Below are positions 1 to 5,359 of a stretch of 7,462 nucleotides of DNA, in pieces. The notes beneath the pieces were generated by a model. It saw nothing but the letters and a program-made list of their open reading frames with translations. It was not told where the DNA came from and ran no database searches. A program made the translations under genes and the position numbers. The stretch covers positions 1 through 7,462 of the forward strand of contig CAMPJM010000189.1 of the NCBI GenBank assembly GCA_946886805.1, read 5' to 3'. Positions within the stretch are counted from its first letter, which is position 1; each line of letters starts with the position of its first letter. The DNA is from an uncultured Flammeovirgaceae bacterium (GTDB lineage Bacteria; Bacteroidota; Bacteroidia; Cytophagales; Cyclobacteriaceae).

Positions 1-503
1 ATTAAGAAATTACCTTCTATACTTAACTTACTGTGGTTTTTAACATTAAGAATTATCGTACTATCCTTTAGTAAAACGTTTGAGTTGGACTTAAAACCTA
101 AAACTGATTCTGATTTAGTTTCTATAGTATTGAATTGTACATCTTTGGTGAACTCTGTTGAAATTAGATTTACCCCATGTTCAAATATTGTGTTTTCAAA
201 ATCGGCGTATACTGCAAAAATCGAATCATGAAAATTCACTTTTTTTTCAAAAATTAGGTTGGCACAATAAAACGAAGGCTCCAGTTCTTTTACCAAGTCA
301 GATCTTTCCATTCTTGGTCTACAGGAAACATCGTCCTTTAAAATAATACCAGCAATAGAGTTTTCTTTTACAATAGAGAAAAGATCGATGTCGCATTCAA
401 ATCTACAATGTGATAAATTAAAGGATTCTGATTCTGTCGAAAGAAGATAAATAAGTTCTGCCTCTGTTTGAATCACATTTGTAAATTCATTCATTACTTT
501 CAT
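1..503 (-). CDS. Beta-solenoid / pentapeptide-like repeat protein, partial (3' end beyond left edge)
   Basis: An uninterrupted minus-strand frame begins at ATG 503-501 (MKVMNEF...) and stays open for 167 codons to the left edge, so the C-terminus is missing. An in-frame ATG at 494-492 is an alternative start; 503 is preferred because AAAGAA lies a few bases upstream. Residues about 85-128 form four successive 11-residue units of the form F-x3-(V/A)-x-(F/L)-x4, with Phe at 85, 96, 107 and 118 and Phe/Leu at 91, 102, 113 and 124. Alternating hydrophobic residues continue after that. Such regularity is typical of right-handed beta-solenoids, including atypical pentapeptide repeats. No signal peptide or membrane segment is visible. 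The start lies inside the end of the upstream recombinase gene (17 bp overlap), which suggests co-transcription and translational coupling. I do not recognise a specific family; the function is unknown. Confidence 0.68.
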   Translation of the reverse strand, partial: MKVMNEFTNVIQTEAELIYLLSTESESFNLSHCRFECDIDLFSIVKENSIAGIILKDDVSCRPRMERSDLVKELEPSFYCANLIFEKKVNFHDSIFAVYADFENTIFEHGVNLISTEFTKDVQFNTIETKSESVLGFKSNSNVLLKDSTIILNVKNHSKLSIEGNFL

Positions 504-1101
504 TTGTTTTCTTTAATTGCTCCCATCCATTAATATCCACCCCTTCACTTCTCAGGTATTTATAAACAGTGGCATTGCTACCAATATTTAAAACCGCTCT
601 AATTTCACTAATACTTTTTCCATCTCTGTACAGACTAGCTGTAGAGAAAGCTTTTCTTTTAGCTTCTGCAGATAACCCCTTTGGTCTACCTCCTACCCTG
701 CCCCTGGCCCTAGCTGCCTGTAGTCCTGCTCTACTTCGCTCTCTTATTATTTCCCTTTCGTTCTCTGAAAAGATGGCGCTTAGCATAAACCACATTCTAC
801 CCATTGCAGTAGTGGTATCTATTCCCTCTGTGAGACTTTTAAACTCAACACCTTTTTCCCGGAACTCCACCATCAGTTTAATTAATTCTAAAGTTGTCCG
901 CCCTAGCCGATCGACACGCCAGACAGTGACAACATCTCCTTCTCGTAGTTGGCTAAATAGTTTATCAAATTCAGGTCGAAATTTAGCGGCTCCACTAGCC
1001 TTCTCTTTATATGTTTTTTCACACCCTGCTTTTTCCAAAGCATCGGTGTGGAGATCGAAATTCTGCTCGTCTCGAGAGACTCTTATGTATCCAAAATTCA
1101 T
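487..1101 (-). CDS. Small serine recombinase (resolvase/invertase family)
   Basis: This 204-residue protein cuts and rejoins DNA at short sites through a covalent serine linkage, either resolving cointegrates or inverting segments. The N-terminal catalytic domain (about 1-135) opens with YIRVS, giving nucleophile Ser9 with Arg7. It continues with the WRVDRLGR block (Arg62, Asp64, Arg65, Arg68) and the long E helix starting near SENEREIIRERSRAGL (112-127). The linker GRVGGRPKGL (134-143) leads to a C-terminal helix-turn-helix (about 143-185, including SISEIRAVLNIGSNATVYKYL). Length and domain order are normal for the Tn3-resolvase/Hin type, and all expected catalytic residues seem present. The start ATG has AAAGGA 10 bases upstream. 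The repeat-rich spacer upstream is a natural place for its recombination or operator site. The next gene overlaps its stop codon. It is not the integrase of the right-hand element, which has its own large serine recombinase. Confidence 0.93.
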   Translation of the reverse strand: MNFGYIRVSRDEQNFDLHTDALEKAGCEKTYKEKASGAAKFRPEFDKLFSQLREGDVVTVWRVDRLGRTTLELIKLMVEFREKGVEFKSLTEGIDTTTAMGRMWFMLSAIFSENEREIIRERSRAGLQAARARGRVGGRPKGLSAEAKRKAFSTASLYRDGKSISEIRAVLNIGSNATVYKYLRSEGVDINGWEQLKKTNESNE

Positions 1102-1124
1102 TACATTATAATCCTTTTTATAAA

Positions 1125-1178
1125 TATAGTGTAAATTGTTTTTAAATCATAGTAGATTGAAAAACAGTATAGTGTAAA
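1125..1178. repeat. 11-bp direct repeat TATAGTGTAAA upstream of recombinase; candidate res/operator site
   Basis: TATAGTGTAAA occurs at 1125-1135 and again at 1168-1178, 43 bp apart or about four helical turns. A shorter AGTGTAA follows at 1181-1187. The second copy sits in a near-palindrome, ACAGTATAGTGT (1164-1175). Small serine recombinases commonly bind such half-sites directly upstream of their own gene, both for recombination and autoregulation. That assignment here is inference. Confidence 0.4.
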
Positions 1179-1183
1179 GGAGT

Positions 1184-1230
1184 GTAATTTGAGGGATTTT
1201 TTGCCGACCCTAATTTGAGGGGTGTTTACA
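1184..1230 (-). mobile_element. Putative insertion-sequence end (IS21-like, solo)
   Basis: Read on the minus strand, the segment begins TGTAAACACCCCTCAAATTA at 1230 and repeats CCCTCAAATTA 26 bp further on (plus-strand copies of TAATTTGAGGG at 1185-1195 and 1211-1221). IS21-family ends start with TGT/TGA and carry several internal repeats of the terminal motif, which fits. No IS21 transposase genes and no opposite end are visible in the window, so this would be a remnant or one end of a larger element extending left. Confidence 0.3.
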
Positions 1231-1330
1231 TTAATACAGTCATTTTTGTGTAGTGGTTGGAATAGGAATTTATTGTGCGATGGTGGACATAGAAAGAGAT
1301 CCAAGCAATACTTCTAACTCATATTACGGA

Positions 1331-1361
1331 GCCTCATGGAAATGGCATTATTGCATGAGGC
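1331..1361. repeat. 8-bp inverted repeat GCCTCATG/CATGAGGC
   Basis: GCCTCATG (1331-1338) and CATGAGGC (1354-1361) are perfect complements around a 15-base spacer. No T-run follows on either strand, so it is not a standard intrinsic terminator, although it lies downstream of the AbiEii gene. Role unknown. Confidence 0.4.
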
Positions 1362-1421
1362 CAGGTCTAAACGACGCGAAGCTCCAAAACTTCTTTCCCA
1401 CCCATAATACCTATTTGTTCT

Positions 1422-2264
1422 TTATACTTCATGTGTTATTCCTTTGTAAAATGAATTGAGAAGAGCAAAAGCATATTGAATGTCTGTATCTAATTTTCTG
1501 GCCCATTCTATTGCGATAGCTGACTTGGACGCATCCTTTAAATTAGCATCCAAAACCTGCATAACTCTTGTCGAAATGGCCTTGGATTTTTCCAGATACA
1601 GTCGGGATTTCCTGCCAAGTACCTCTGCAGCGATTATTTTCTGGTCAAAGGGATCTTTGTCTAAAGTATCGTAGTGATCATCCACAATTTCATCCCATGC
1701 CAGATTATAGTAATGTTCGATTATTTTAAGAATATCAGTAAGGTCATCTCCTCGTTTCTCCGGACGATCACTCCATGCAATAAGCTTTAAAATGATCATC
1801 CCCGGAAGGGGAGGAATGTTAACAATTTTCTCCTCAATATGGATAGGGACTGCCTCTTCCATCACTTCCCGGAAACCTAGCACGTGCAAATCTGTGTGTC
1901 GTTCACTGAAGTTAACGGTATACTTTTCTTCAATTTCACCAAAAGGGAGTAAATCAATAACTACTTTAAACTGCTCGGAGTAAAATGTCCAGGGTGCAGA
2001 TACCTTATGAAAACCCCTGGCCGCCAATGCGTCACTTAAATTTTTATATTCTGCAATGTTTGAAATCATCACAGCAAAATCAATATCCTTTGTACCTCGA
2101 GTGGGTTTTATTCCTTCTTTAAGCAGTTCGAGCGCAATGGCACTCACACCTATGAGGTAATAAGGAATATTTAATGCACGCATCACCTCATCAATACAGT
2201 CAAAGGTTTCTTTGAAAAAAGGAATAGCAAGCTCTTTATAGGTTTGGTTGGATGTATTCATCAT
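1422..2264 (-). CDS. AbiEii-like nucleotidyltransferase toxin (type IV toxin-antitoxin system)
   Basis: This 280-residue cytoplasmic protein belongs to the AbiEii/AbiGii nucleotidyltransferase family, whose characterised members transfer nucleotides (to tRNA in studied cases) and halt growth. A DNA-polymerase-beta-type core is visible: GVSAI at residues 39-43 in the place of the usual G-S motif, TKDIDFAV with metal-binding Asp60 and Asp62, and the third acidic residue in VVIDLLPF (Asp104). The family's second conserved block follows as LKLIAWSDR...R..DD..DI (about 159-178, with Lys160, Asp166, Arg171 and Asp173/174/177). The gene follows the antitoxin in one operon. I chose ATG 2264, which overlaps the antitoxin gene by 29 bp. 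A GTG at 2300 would add 12 residues but has no properly spaced ribosome binding site. Both required Asp residues are present, so it is probably active. The substrate cannot be read from sequence. Confidence 0.87.
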   Translation of the reverse strand: MMNTSNQTYKELAIPFFKETFDCIDEVMRALNIPYYLIGVSAIALELLKEGIKPTRGTKDIDFAVMISNIAEYKNLSDALAARGFHKVSAPWTFYSEQFKVVIDLLPFGEIEEKYTVNFSERHTDLHVLGFREVMEEAVPIHIEEKIVNIPPLPGMIILKLIAWSDRPEKRGDDLTDILKIIEHYYNLAWDEIVDDHYDTLDKDPFDQKIIAAEVLGRKSRLYLEKSKAISTRVMQVLDANLKDASKSAIAIEWARKLDTDIQYAFALLNSFYKGITHEV

Positions 2265-3204
2265 AAATCTTTTCTGCTGTTTCCTTATTTCGTTTTCCAC
2301 CTTCCAATATTAAATCTGCATAAACCAATATAGGAGGAACCGTTTTCCCAGCTTCCGGCTTCCAAAACATTTCCAACACTTCTATTTCTCCATTTCTGTC
2401 CGGCATTAACCGATGGCTCTTAATTAAATCCATTCGGTTTCCTTGTGTGTAAATCAAAAACTTTTCCGGTCTGAGATGATTGGTTAGTATATCAGCAGCC
2501 GGTTCACCTCCCCATAGAGTATTGTTTGTAGTGAACTTTAAGTCCTGCCATTGCCCTTTAAAGGTGTATCGTTCTTTTTGGAGTCTTGGCCTCAAAACTG
2601 TTGAATACTCAGCTACCCATCTTTCAAAAAGTTCTTTTCTGTTTTCCCAAACATAGGTTTTATTATTCAGGGGAACCAAATAGCCCGTTTCCTTTAGACC
2701 TTCTATCACCTGAGGTATATTACCCAAGCCTACATCTGCTTTTTCTGCCAGCTCTCTTTGGGTAAAGTTGATAGCTTCTTTATGCTGCAACAAATAAAAC
2801 AAAACTCTCAGACCGGTTTTGGTAAATGCCCGGTTTCCTTTGTATTTTTTCGTGCTGGTTTGCTTTTGGGTGTCCACTAATAGAAAGAGCTCTCCTTTTT
2901 TTAAGAAAATATTTCCGTTGGATTCTAAATAAGGAATATTTTTTAGCCTGAGTTCTTCTTTAATTTTTGGAAATATTTGGCTTGCTACCAGCATAAAGTT
3001 TTTATACTGTTGAAAATGATCTTCAAGCTGTCGAAGTTGATGTGTCCTGACTTCACGCTTCACCTCTAGAAAAAATGTATATTTCCGGCCATTGATTTTA
3101 AGGTCTAAAACACCATCCAAGGTATTTTCGTCATGCCACAATGCTTCAATACCAGTAGTTTGGCGAAGATGCTCAAGGGCTGTATTTATAATTTCCTGCT
3201 CCAT
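2236..3204 (-). CDS. AbiEi-like antitoxin / transcriptional regulator (type IV toxin-antitoxin system)
   Basis: First gene of the pair, 322 residues from ATG 3204. AbiEi proteins repress their own promoter and counter the AbiEii toxin without a stable protein complex. A winged helix-turn-helix is seen at about 128-186 (TKTGLRVLFYLL, TQRELAEKADVGLGNIPQVI, then the wing GYLVPLNNKTYVW). N-terminal to it is a compact domain with LDLKINGRKYTFFLEVKRE, that is Asp34 and Glu47-x-Lys49, which matches the D...ExK pattern of PD-(D/E)xK-fold domains, followed by IPYLESNGNIFL. This N-terminal part makes it longer than the short AbiEi proteins that begin with the helix-turn-helix. A TTG at 3222 would add six residues, but it lies between two operator half-sites and just before the promoter -7 motif, so ATG is preferred. 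No clear Shine-Dalgarno precedes it. The stop lies inside the toxin gene. Confidence 0.87.
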   Translation of the reverse strand: MEQEIINTALEHLRQTTGIEALWHDENTLDGVLDLKINGRKYTFFLEVKREVRTHQLRQLEDHFQQYKNFMLVASQIFPKIKEELRLKNIPYLESNGNIFLKKGELFLLVDTQKQTSTKKYKGNRAFTKTGLRVLFYLLQHKEAINFTQRELAEKADVGLGNIPQVIEGLKETGYLVPLNNKTYVWENRKELFERWVAEYSTVLRPRLQKERYTFKGQWQDLKFTTNNTLWGGEPAADILTNHLRPEKFLIYTQGNRMDLIKSHRLMPDRNGEIEVLEMFWKPEAGKTVPPILVYADLILEGGKRNKETAEKIYDEYIQPNL

Positions 3205-3206
3205 TT

Positions 3207-3257
3207 GTTCACAAATATACAATGTTCACGGTACGTGAACAAGAAATAAATGTGAAC
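3207..3257. promoter_or_regulatory. Candidate AbiEi operator: four mirror-symmetric GTTCAC/GTGAAC half-sites
   Basis: The core is a perfect palindrome, GTTCACG-GTA-CGTGAAC (3224-3240). A further GTTCAC lies at 3207-3212 and a further GTGAAC at 3252-3257. All four half-sites are symmetric about base 3232, with outer and inner half-site centres exactly 17 bp apart on both sides. The array covers the promoter and adjoins the antitoxin start. Characterised AbiEi proteins repress by binding inverted repeats in their own promoter, so autoregulation is the natural reading. Confidence 0.72.
3212..3242 (-). promoter_or_regulatory. Bacteroidota-type promoter of the AbiE operon
   Basis: On the minus strand TTG (3242-3240), then 20 bases, then TATATTTG (3219-3212) match the TTG-N17-23-TAnnTTTG consensus of this phylum. 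The predicted transcript start falls only a few bases before ATG 3204, so the mRNA would be leaderless or nearly so. Both boxes overlap operator half-sites. Confidence 0.5.
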
Positions 3258-3332
3258 AAAATATTTTCTTGCTGACAGATCAGGAATAAGGGCACCATCT
3301 AATGATTCGGGATGATAATGATATCGTCGACG

Positions 3333-3362
3333 TGATATATACTAAATTCGAACCAGTGACCC
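3333..3362 (-). repeat. tRNA-like 3' fragment (variable loop, T-arm, acceptor end); possible att remnant
   Basis: On the minus strand the segment reads GGGTC, ACTGG, TTCGAAT, TTAGT, ATATATC, A. This has the spacing of a tRNA variable loop, five-base T-stem, T-loop, second T-stem strand (pairing with two G-U), acceptor strand and discriminator. GGGTC, TTCGAAT and the final ATCA are identical, at identical spacing, to the tRNA at the right edge (7424-7462), but the stem bases differ. It has the same orientation as that tRNA. No convincing 5' half can be folded, so it is not an intact gene. Confidence 0.4.
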
Positions 3363-3443
3363 TCCTTGTAAAACACAACCCCTTCTGGTTCTTTACATTG
3401 GCTCTATTTATTTACTTGAGTCTCTTATGTAAGGAGACAGGTT

Positions 3444-4289
3444 ATGAATGAATTTAAAAAAGCTTACAAGGAAAGCTCGCTTATTACCACACCAGAAGGT
3501 TTGCTAGGTACCAAGGAACTCGTAGAACTGATTTTTGAAATTACTGCCCCAGACAAAATTATATGGATGGCCGCCGATGGAATATGGACGCGCGGCATCA
3601 ATAACCGCTATCTCAACTTGTTGATTACTCTACCCTCCGCTACCAATGAAAATCGTAGATGCATCCGCGACAAAATAGAAAATGTCTGCTTGGATCATGG
3701 CATATATGTAAACGTGCTAGTCCATACGAGCAACCAGTTAAATAATATGATGGAACAGAAACCTTACTTCCATCACATGATAGTGAATAATTGTATACTA
3801 CTTTTTGATTCAGAGGATTCTCCTGTTCCTGAGTTGAGGTTGCACATATCCGAAGAGCTCAGACAGCAGGGAGAAAGCTTCCTTAGACGATGGCATGGAA
3901 TGGCTAGCATATTTTATAGAACTGCGACTTATAACTTTGGAAGAAGCGAATATAGGATGGCAGCGTTTATGCTACATCAAACGCTGGAGAATATCTATAC
4001 TTCAATTTATCTGGTATTTACCGGGTACCGGCCTGCGATTCACAATCTGGCAAAGCTGCGAAAAAGCACTTTTGCGTTCTCTCCACTTTTAGAGAATGTA
4101 TTTAATGAGCGCAATGCAGAAGATATGCATTTATTTTCTTTGGTAAAGAACGCTTATGTGAGCGCCCGGTACTTTGAGCATTTTCCAATTACAAAATTGG
4201 AATGTCAGATTCTGATGTGCAGAGTAAAAAAGCTGCTTATAATTTCTCAATATATATGCAAAAAGCGAATAGGAAAATTCGTTAATTAA
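3444..4289 (+). CDS. HEPN-domain protein with degenerate nucleotidyltransferase N-terminus
   Basis: A 281-residue cytoplasmic protein with AAGGAG seven bases before its ATG, the best ribosome binding site in the window. The C-terminal half (about 143-250) is a HEPN-type helical bundle. It shows AAFMLHQTLENIYTSIYLVFTGYRPAIHNLAKL (173-205), with the A..L.Q..E helix and the H-x-L-x-x-L block, then NAYVSARYF (236-244), equivalent to the family's Y..aRY motif. The N-terminal half (about 20-130) is organised like the nucleotidyltransferase domain fused to HEPN in related Bacteroidota proteins, including LNLLITLP and VNVLVH strands and ILLFDSE. However, the G-S-x-A-R-G loop reads ADGIWTRG (44-51) and the expected first DxD Asp is Asn58, so catalysis by this domain is unlikely. 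HEPN proteins are common RNases or toxin partners. No Rx4-6H RNase motif is clear (only RPAIH). It is transcribed alone and converges with the next gene. Confidence 0.72.
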   Translation: MNEFKKAYKESSLITTPEGLLGTKELVELIFEITAPDKIIWMAADGIWTRGINNRYLNLLITLPSATNENRRCIRDKIENVCLDHGIYVNVLVHTSNQLNNMMEQKPYFHHMIVNNCILLFDSEDSPVPELRLHISEELRQQGESFLRRWHGMASIFYRTATYNFGRSEYRMAAFMLHQTLENIYTSIYLVFTGYRPAIHNLAKLRKSTFAFSPLLENVFNERNAEDMHLFSLVKNAYVSARYFEHFPITKLECQILMCRVKKLLIISQYICKKRIGKFVN

Positions 4290-4355
4290 ATTCTGTAAAG
4301 GCGAGAAGTCGTCCGATTAAGACATACATCGAATGTGGGAATCATCTTGGCTATG

Positions 4356-4799
4356 CTAATAATTTTTTAAGACTGACAATTTAGCCTTTCGCCTTACTTT
4401 GTAAAACCACTTTCTGAACCAGTATTGGACATACATATGGCTCCAGCGGTAGTGTCTTTCCCGATGGTCATTCTTTGCATTTTCATCGTTTATCACCAAC
4501 AACTTCTGCGCTTTTAATTCCTGGAACATGAGTTCAATTTCTTCCCTTTTGTAAAGATTTTGCCCATAACCGCACTTCATAAAATAATCAACCGCAGCTG
4601 CCCGCTGTTCATCAGTTGCATCTCCGTAAGAATAGCTCACCGTCCACATAAAATCGGTTAAAAGTCGCTCCGGTTTTACTTCCAATAGCGCACAAAGCAT
4701 TCTTAAATTGCAGGGTATCATTAGTTTCAGATGCTGGCTTTTTGTAGAGTACCGTTCGTCGATATCTTCGTAAGGGTCTTTTTTATCTTGCTTTTTCAT
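4356..4799 (-). CDS. Conserved hypothetical protein, basic/aromatic C-terminus
   Basis: A 147-residue frame starting MKKQDKKDPYEDIDERY. The frame is open a further 22 codons upstream to 4865, but that extension (beginning MVLYIHYLLF) looks non-coding, so ATG 4799 is preferred. No ribosome binding site is evident. The N-terminus is charged. A central helical region (about 25-80) contains NLRMLCALLEVKPERLLTDF and then DEQRAAAVDYFMKCGYGQ. The last 35 residues are rich in Arg, Lys, Trp and Tyr (YRWSHMYVQYWFRKWFYKVRRK), suggesting nucleic-acid or membrane-surface contact. Similar small proteins with a DYxEDIDERY-like start occur in Bacteroidota, as far as I recall, but have no assigned function. 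It is divergent from the XRE regulator and shares a 155-bp control region with it, so the regulator may govern it. It converges with the HEPN gene. Confidence 0.7.
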   Translation of the reverse strand: MKKQDKKDPYEDIDERYSTKSQHLKLMIPCNLRMLCALLEVKPERLLTDFMWTVSYSYGDATDEQRAAAVDYFMKCGYGQNLYKREEIELMFQELKAQKLLVINDENAKNDHRERHYRWSHMYVQYWFRKWFYKVRRKAKLSVLKNY

Positions 4800-4891
4800 G
4801 GTTTGGAGGTTTTTCGTATTTAAATTTCTATAAAGGAAAAGCAAGTAATGAATGTAAAGAACCATGATAGATTGTTTTTTACTAGGACATA

Positions 4892-4926
4892 TTTGTTTTA
4901 TACCACCGATAAGTTTTTTATATTTG
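4892..4926 (+). promoter_or_regulatory. Bacteroidota-type promoter of the XRE regulator
   Basis: TTTG (4892-4895), 23 bases, then TATATTTG (4919-4926) fits the TTG-N17-23-TAnnTTTG pattern at its upper spacing limit. It predicts a transcript start near 4932 and a leader of about 20 bases to ATG 4955. Confidence 0.45.
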
Positions 4927-4949
4927 GATACAGAATTTTTAAACTTATC
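4908..4949. promoter_or_regulatory. 9-bp inverted repeat bracketing the XRE promoter, candidate operator
   Basis: GATAAGTTT (4908-4916) and AAACTTATC (4941-4949) are perfect complements separated by 24 bases. They flank the TATATTTG element and end six bases before the start codon of the regulator. The arrangement suits autorepression by a dimeric or paired helix-turn-helix protein and could also control the divergent gene. Confidence 0.55.
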
Positions 4950-4954
4950 AAACT

Positions 4955-5359
4955 ATGGAAATTCCAACCAAAGCCCAGGCAAAACATATCGGACGCAAGA
5001 TCAGCCGCATTCGCGAGCTCCGCGGCATGAAGCAAGATGCCCTTGCTGCTGAACTTGGAATAAGTCAGCAAGCTATTTCCAAAATTGAACAAAGTGAAAA
5101 TGTAGATGACGAGGTATTGGAGAGGGTTTCAAAAGTATTAGGAGTTCCTGTTGAAGCCGTAAAGAATTTTAACGAAGAAGCTGTATTTAATATTATCTCA
5201 AACACCTTCCATAATAATAGTCACGATAGTTCTTCTTTAATAGCCAGTGCTATGAATTATCAGCCTACTTTTAATACAATTGAAAAGATAGTTGAACTTT
5301 ACGAACGTCTTCTTCAAAGTGAAAAAGAAAAGGTGGAATTGCTAAAAAAGAAGAACTAA
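4955..5359 (+). CDS. XRE-family helix-turn-helix transcriptional regulator
   Basis: A 134-residue DNA-binding regulator. The N-terminal Cro/C1-type helix-turn-helix spans about residues 12-67 (IGRKISRIRELRGMKQDALA, then LGISQQAISKIEQSE, then the hydrophobic helix VLERVSKVLGVPVEAVKNF). The middle (about 70-105) is Asn/Ser-rich and probably flexible. The C-terminus (about 108-134, EKIVELYERLLQSEKEKVELLKKK) is a heptad-like amphipathic helix likely to mediate oligomerisation. Proteins of this layout are frequent in Bacteroidota, often within mobile elements. It is divergent from the hypothetical gene at 4356-4799 and has a palindromic candidate operator over its promoter, so autoregulation is likely. 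No clear Shine-Dalgarno is seen. Its stop overlaps by two bases the stop of a decayed frame on the other strand. An A-AAA-AAG heptamer lies three codons before its stop codon. Confidence 0.88.
   Translation: MEIPTKAQAKHIGRKISRIRELRGMKQDALAAELGISQQAISKIEQSENVDDEVLERVSKVLGVPVEAVKNFNEEAVFNIISNTFHNNSHDSSSLIASAMNYQPTFNTIEKIVELYERLLQSEKEKVELLKKKN

Larger units (their letters stand above)
1102..1421. other. Intergenic spacer with repeats, no supported gene
   Basis: The 320 bp between the recombinase start and the end of the AbiEii gene contain no frame I would call a gene. The AT-rich left third (1121-1187) holds an 11-bp direct repeat. It is followed by a pair of TAATTTGAGGG motifs (1185-1230) resembling an insertion-sequence end, and by an 8-bp inverted repeat at 1331-1361. 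A 68-codon plus-strand frame at 1253-1459 runs antisense into the 3' end of the AbiEii gene. It is rich in Trp, Tyr, Cys and Asn, without any recognisable domain. Confidence 0.6.

Noticed and set aside
158..346. 62-codon plus-strand frame
   Set aside because: It is antisense to the longer solenoid-protein frame, whose 11-residue periodicity supports the minus strand.
569..1111. 180-codon plus-strand open frame
   Set aside because: It lies entirely antisense to the serine recombinase, which has clear catalytic motifs; the translation is Ser/Leu-rich without domains.
1101..1304. 67-codon minus-strand frame upstream of the recombinase
   Set aside because: It spans the repeat-rich promoter region and the putative IS end, and its composition is low-complexity.
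1253..1459. 68-codon plus-strand frame in the spacer
   Set aside because: It runs into the 3' end of the AbiEii gene on the other strand, has no ribosome binding site and no recognisable domain.
3321..3338. ATATC-GTCGACGT-GATAT short inverted repeat
   Set aside because: The arms are only five AT-rich bases and partly overlap the tRNA-like fragment; too weak to call a site.
3333..3400. A complete second tRNA gene
   Set aside because: Only variable loop, T-arm and acceptor end fit. The anticodon stem does not pair and no D-arm can be found.
4848..5052. Short plus-strand frames across the XRE promoter
   Set aside because: They overlap the promoter, the inverted repeat and the true regulator start in other frames.
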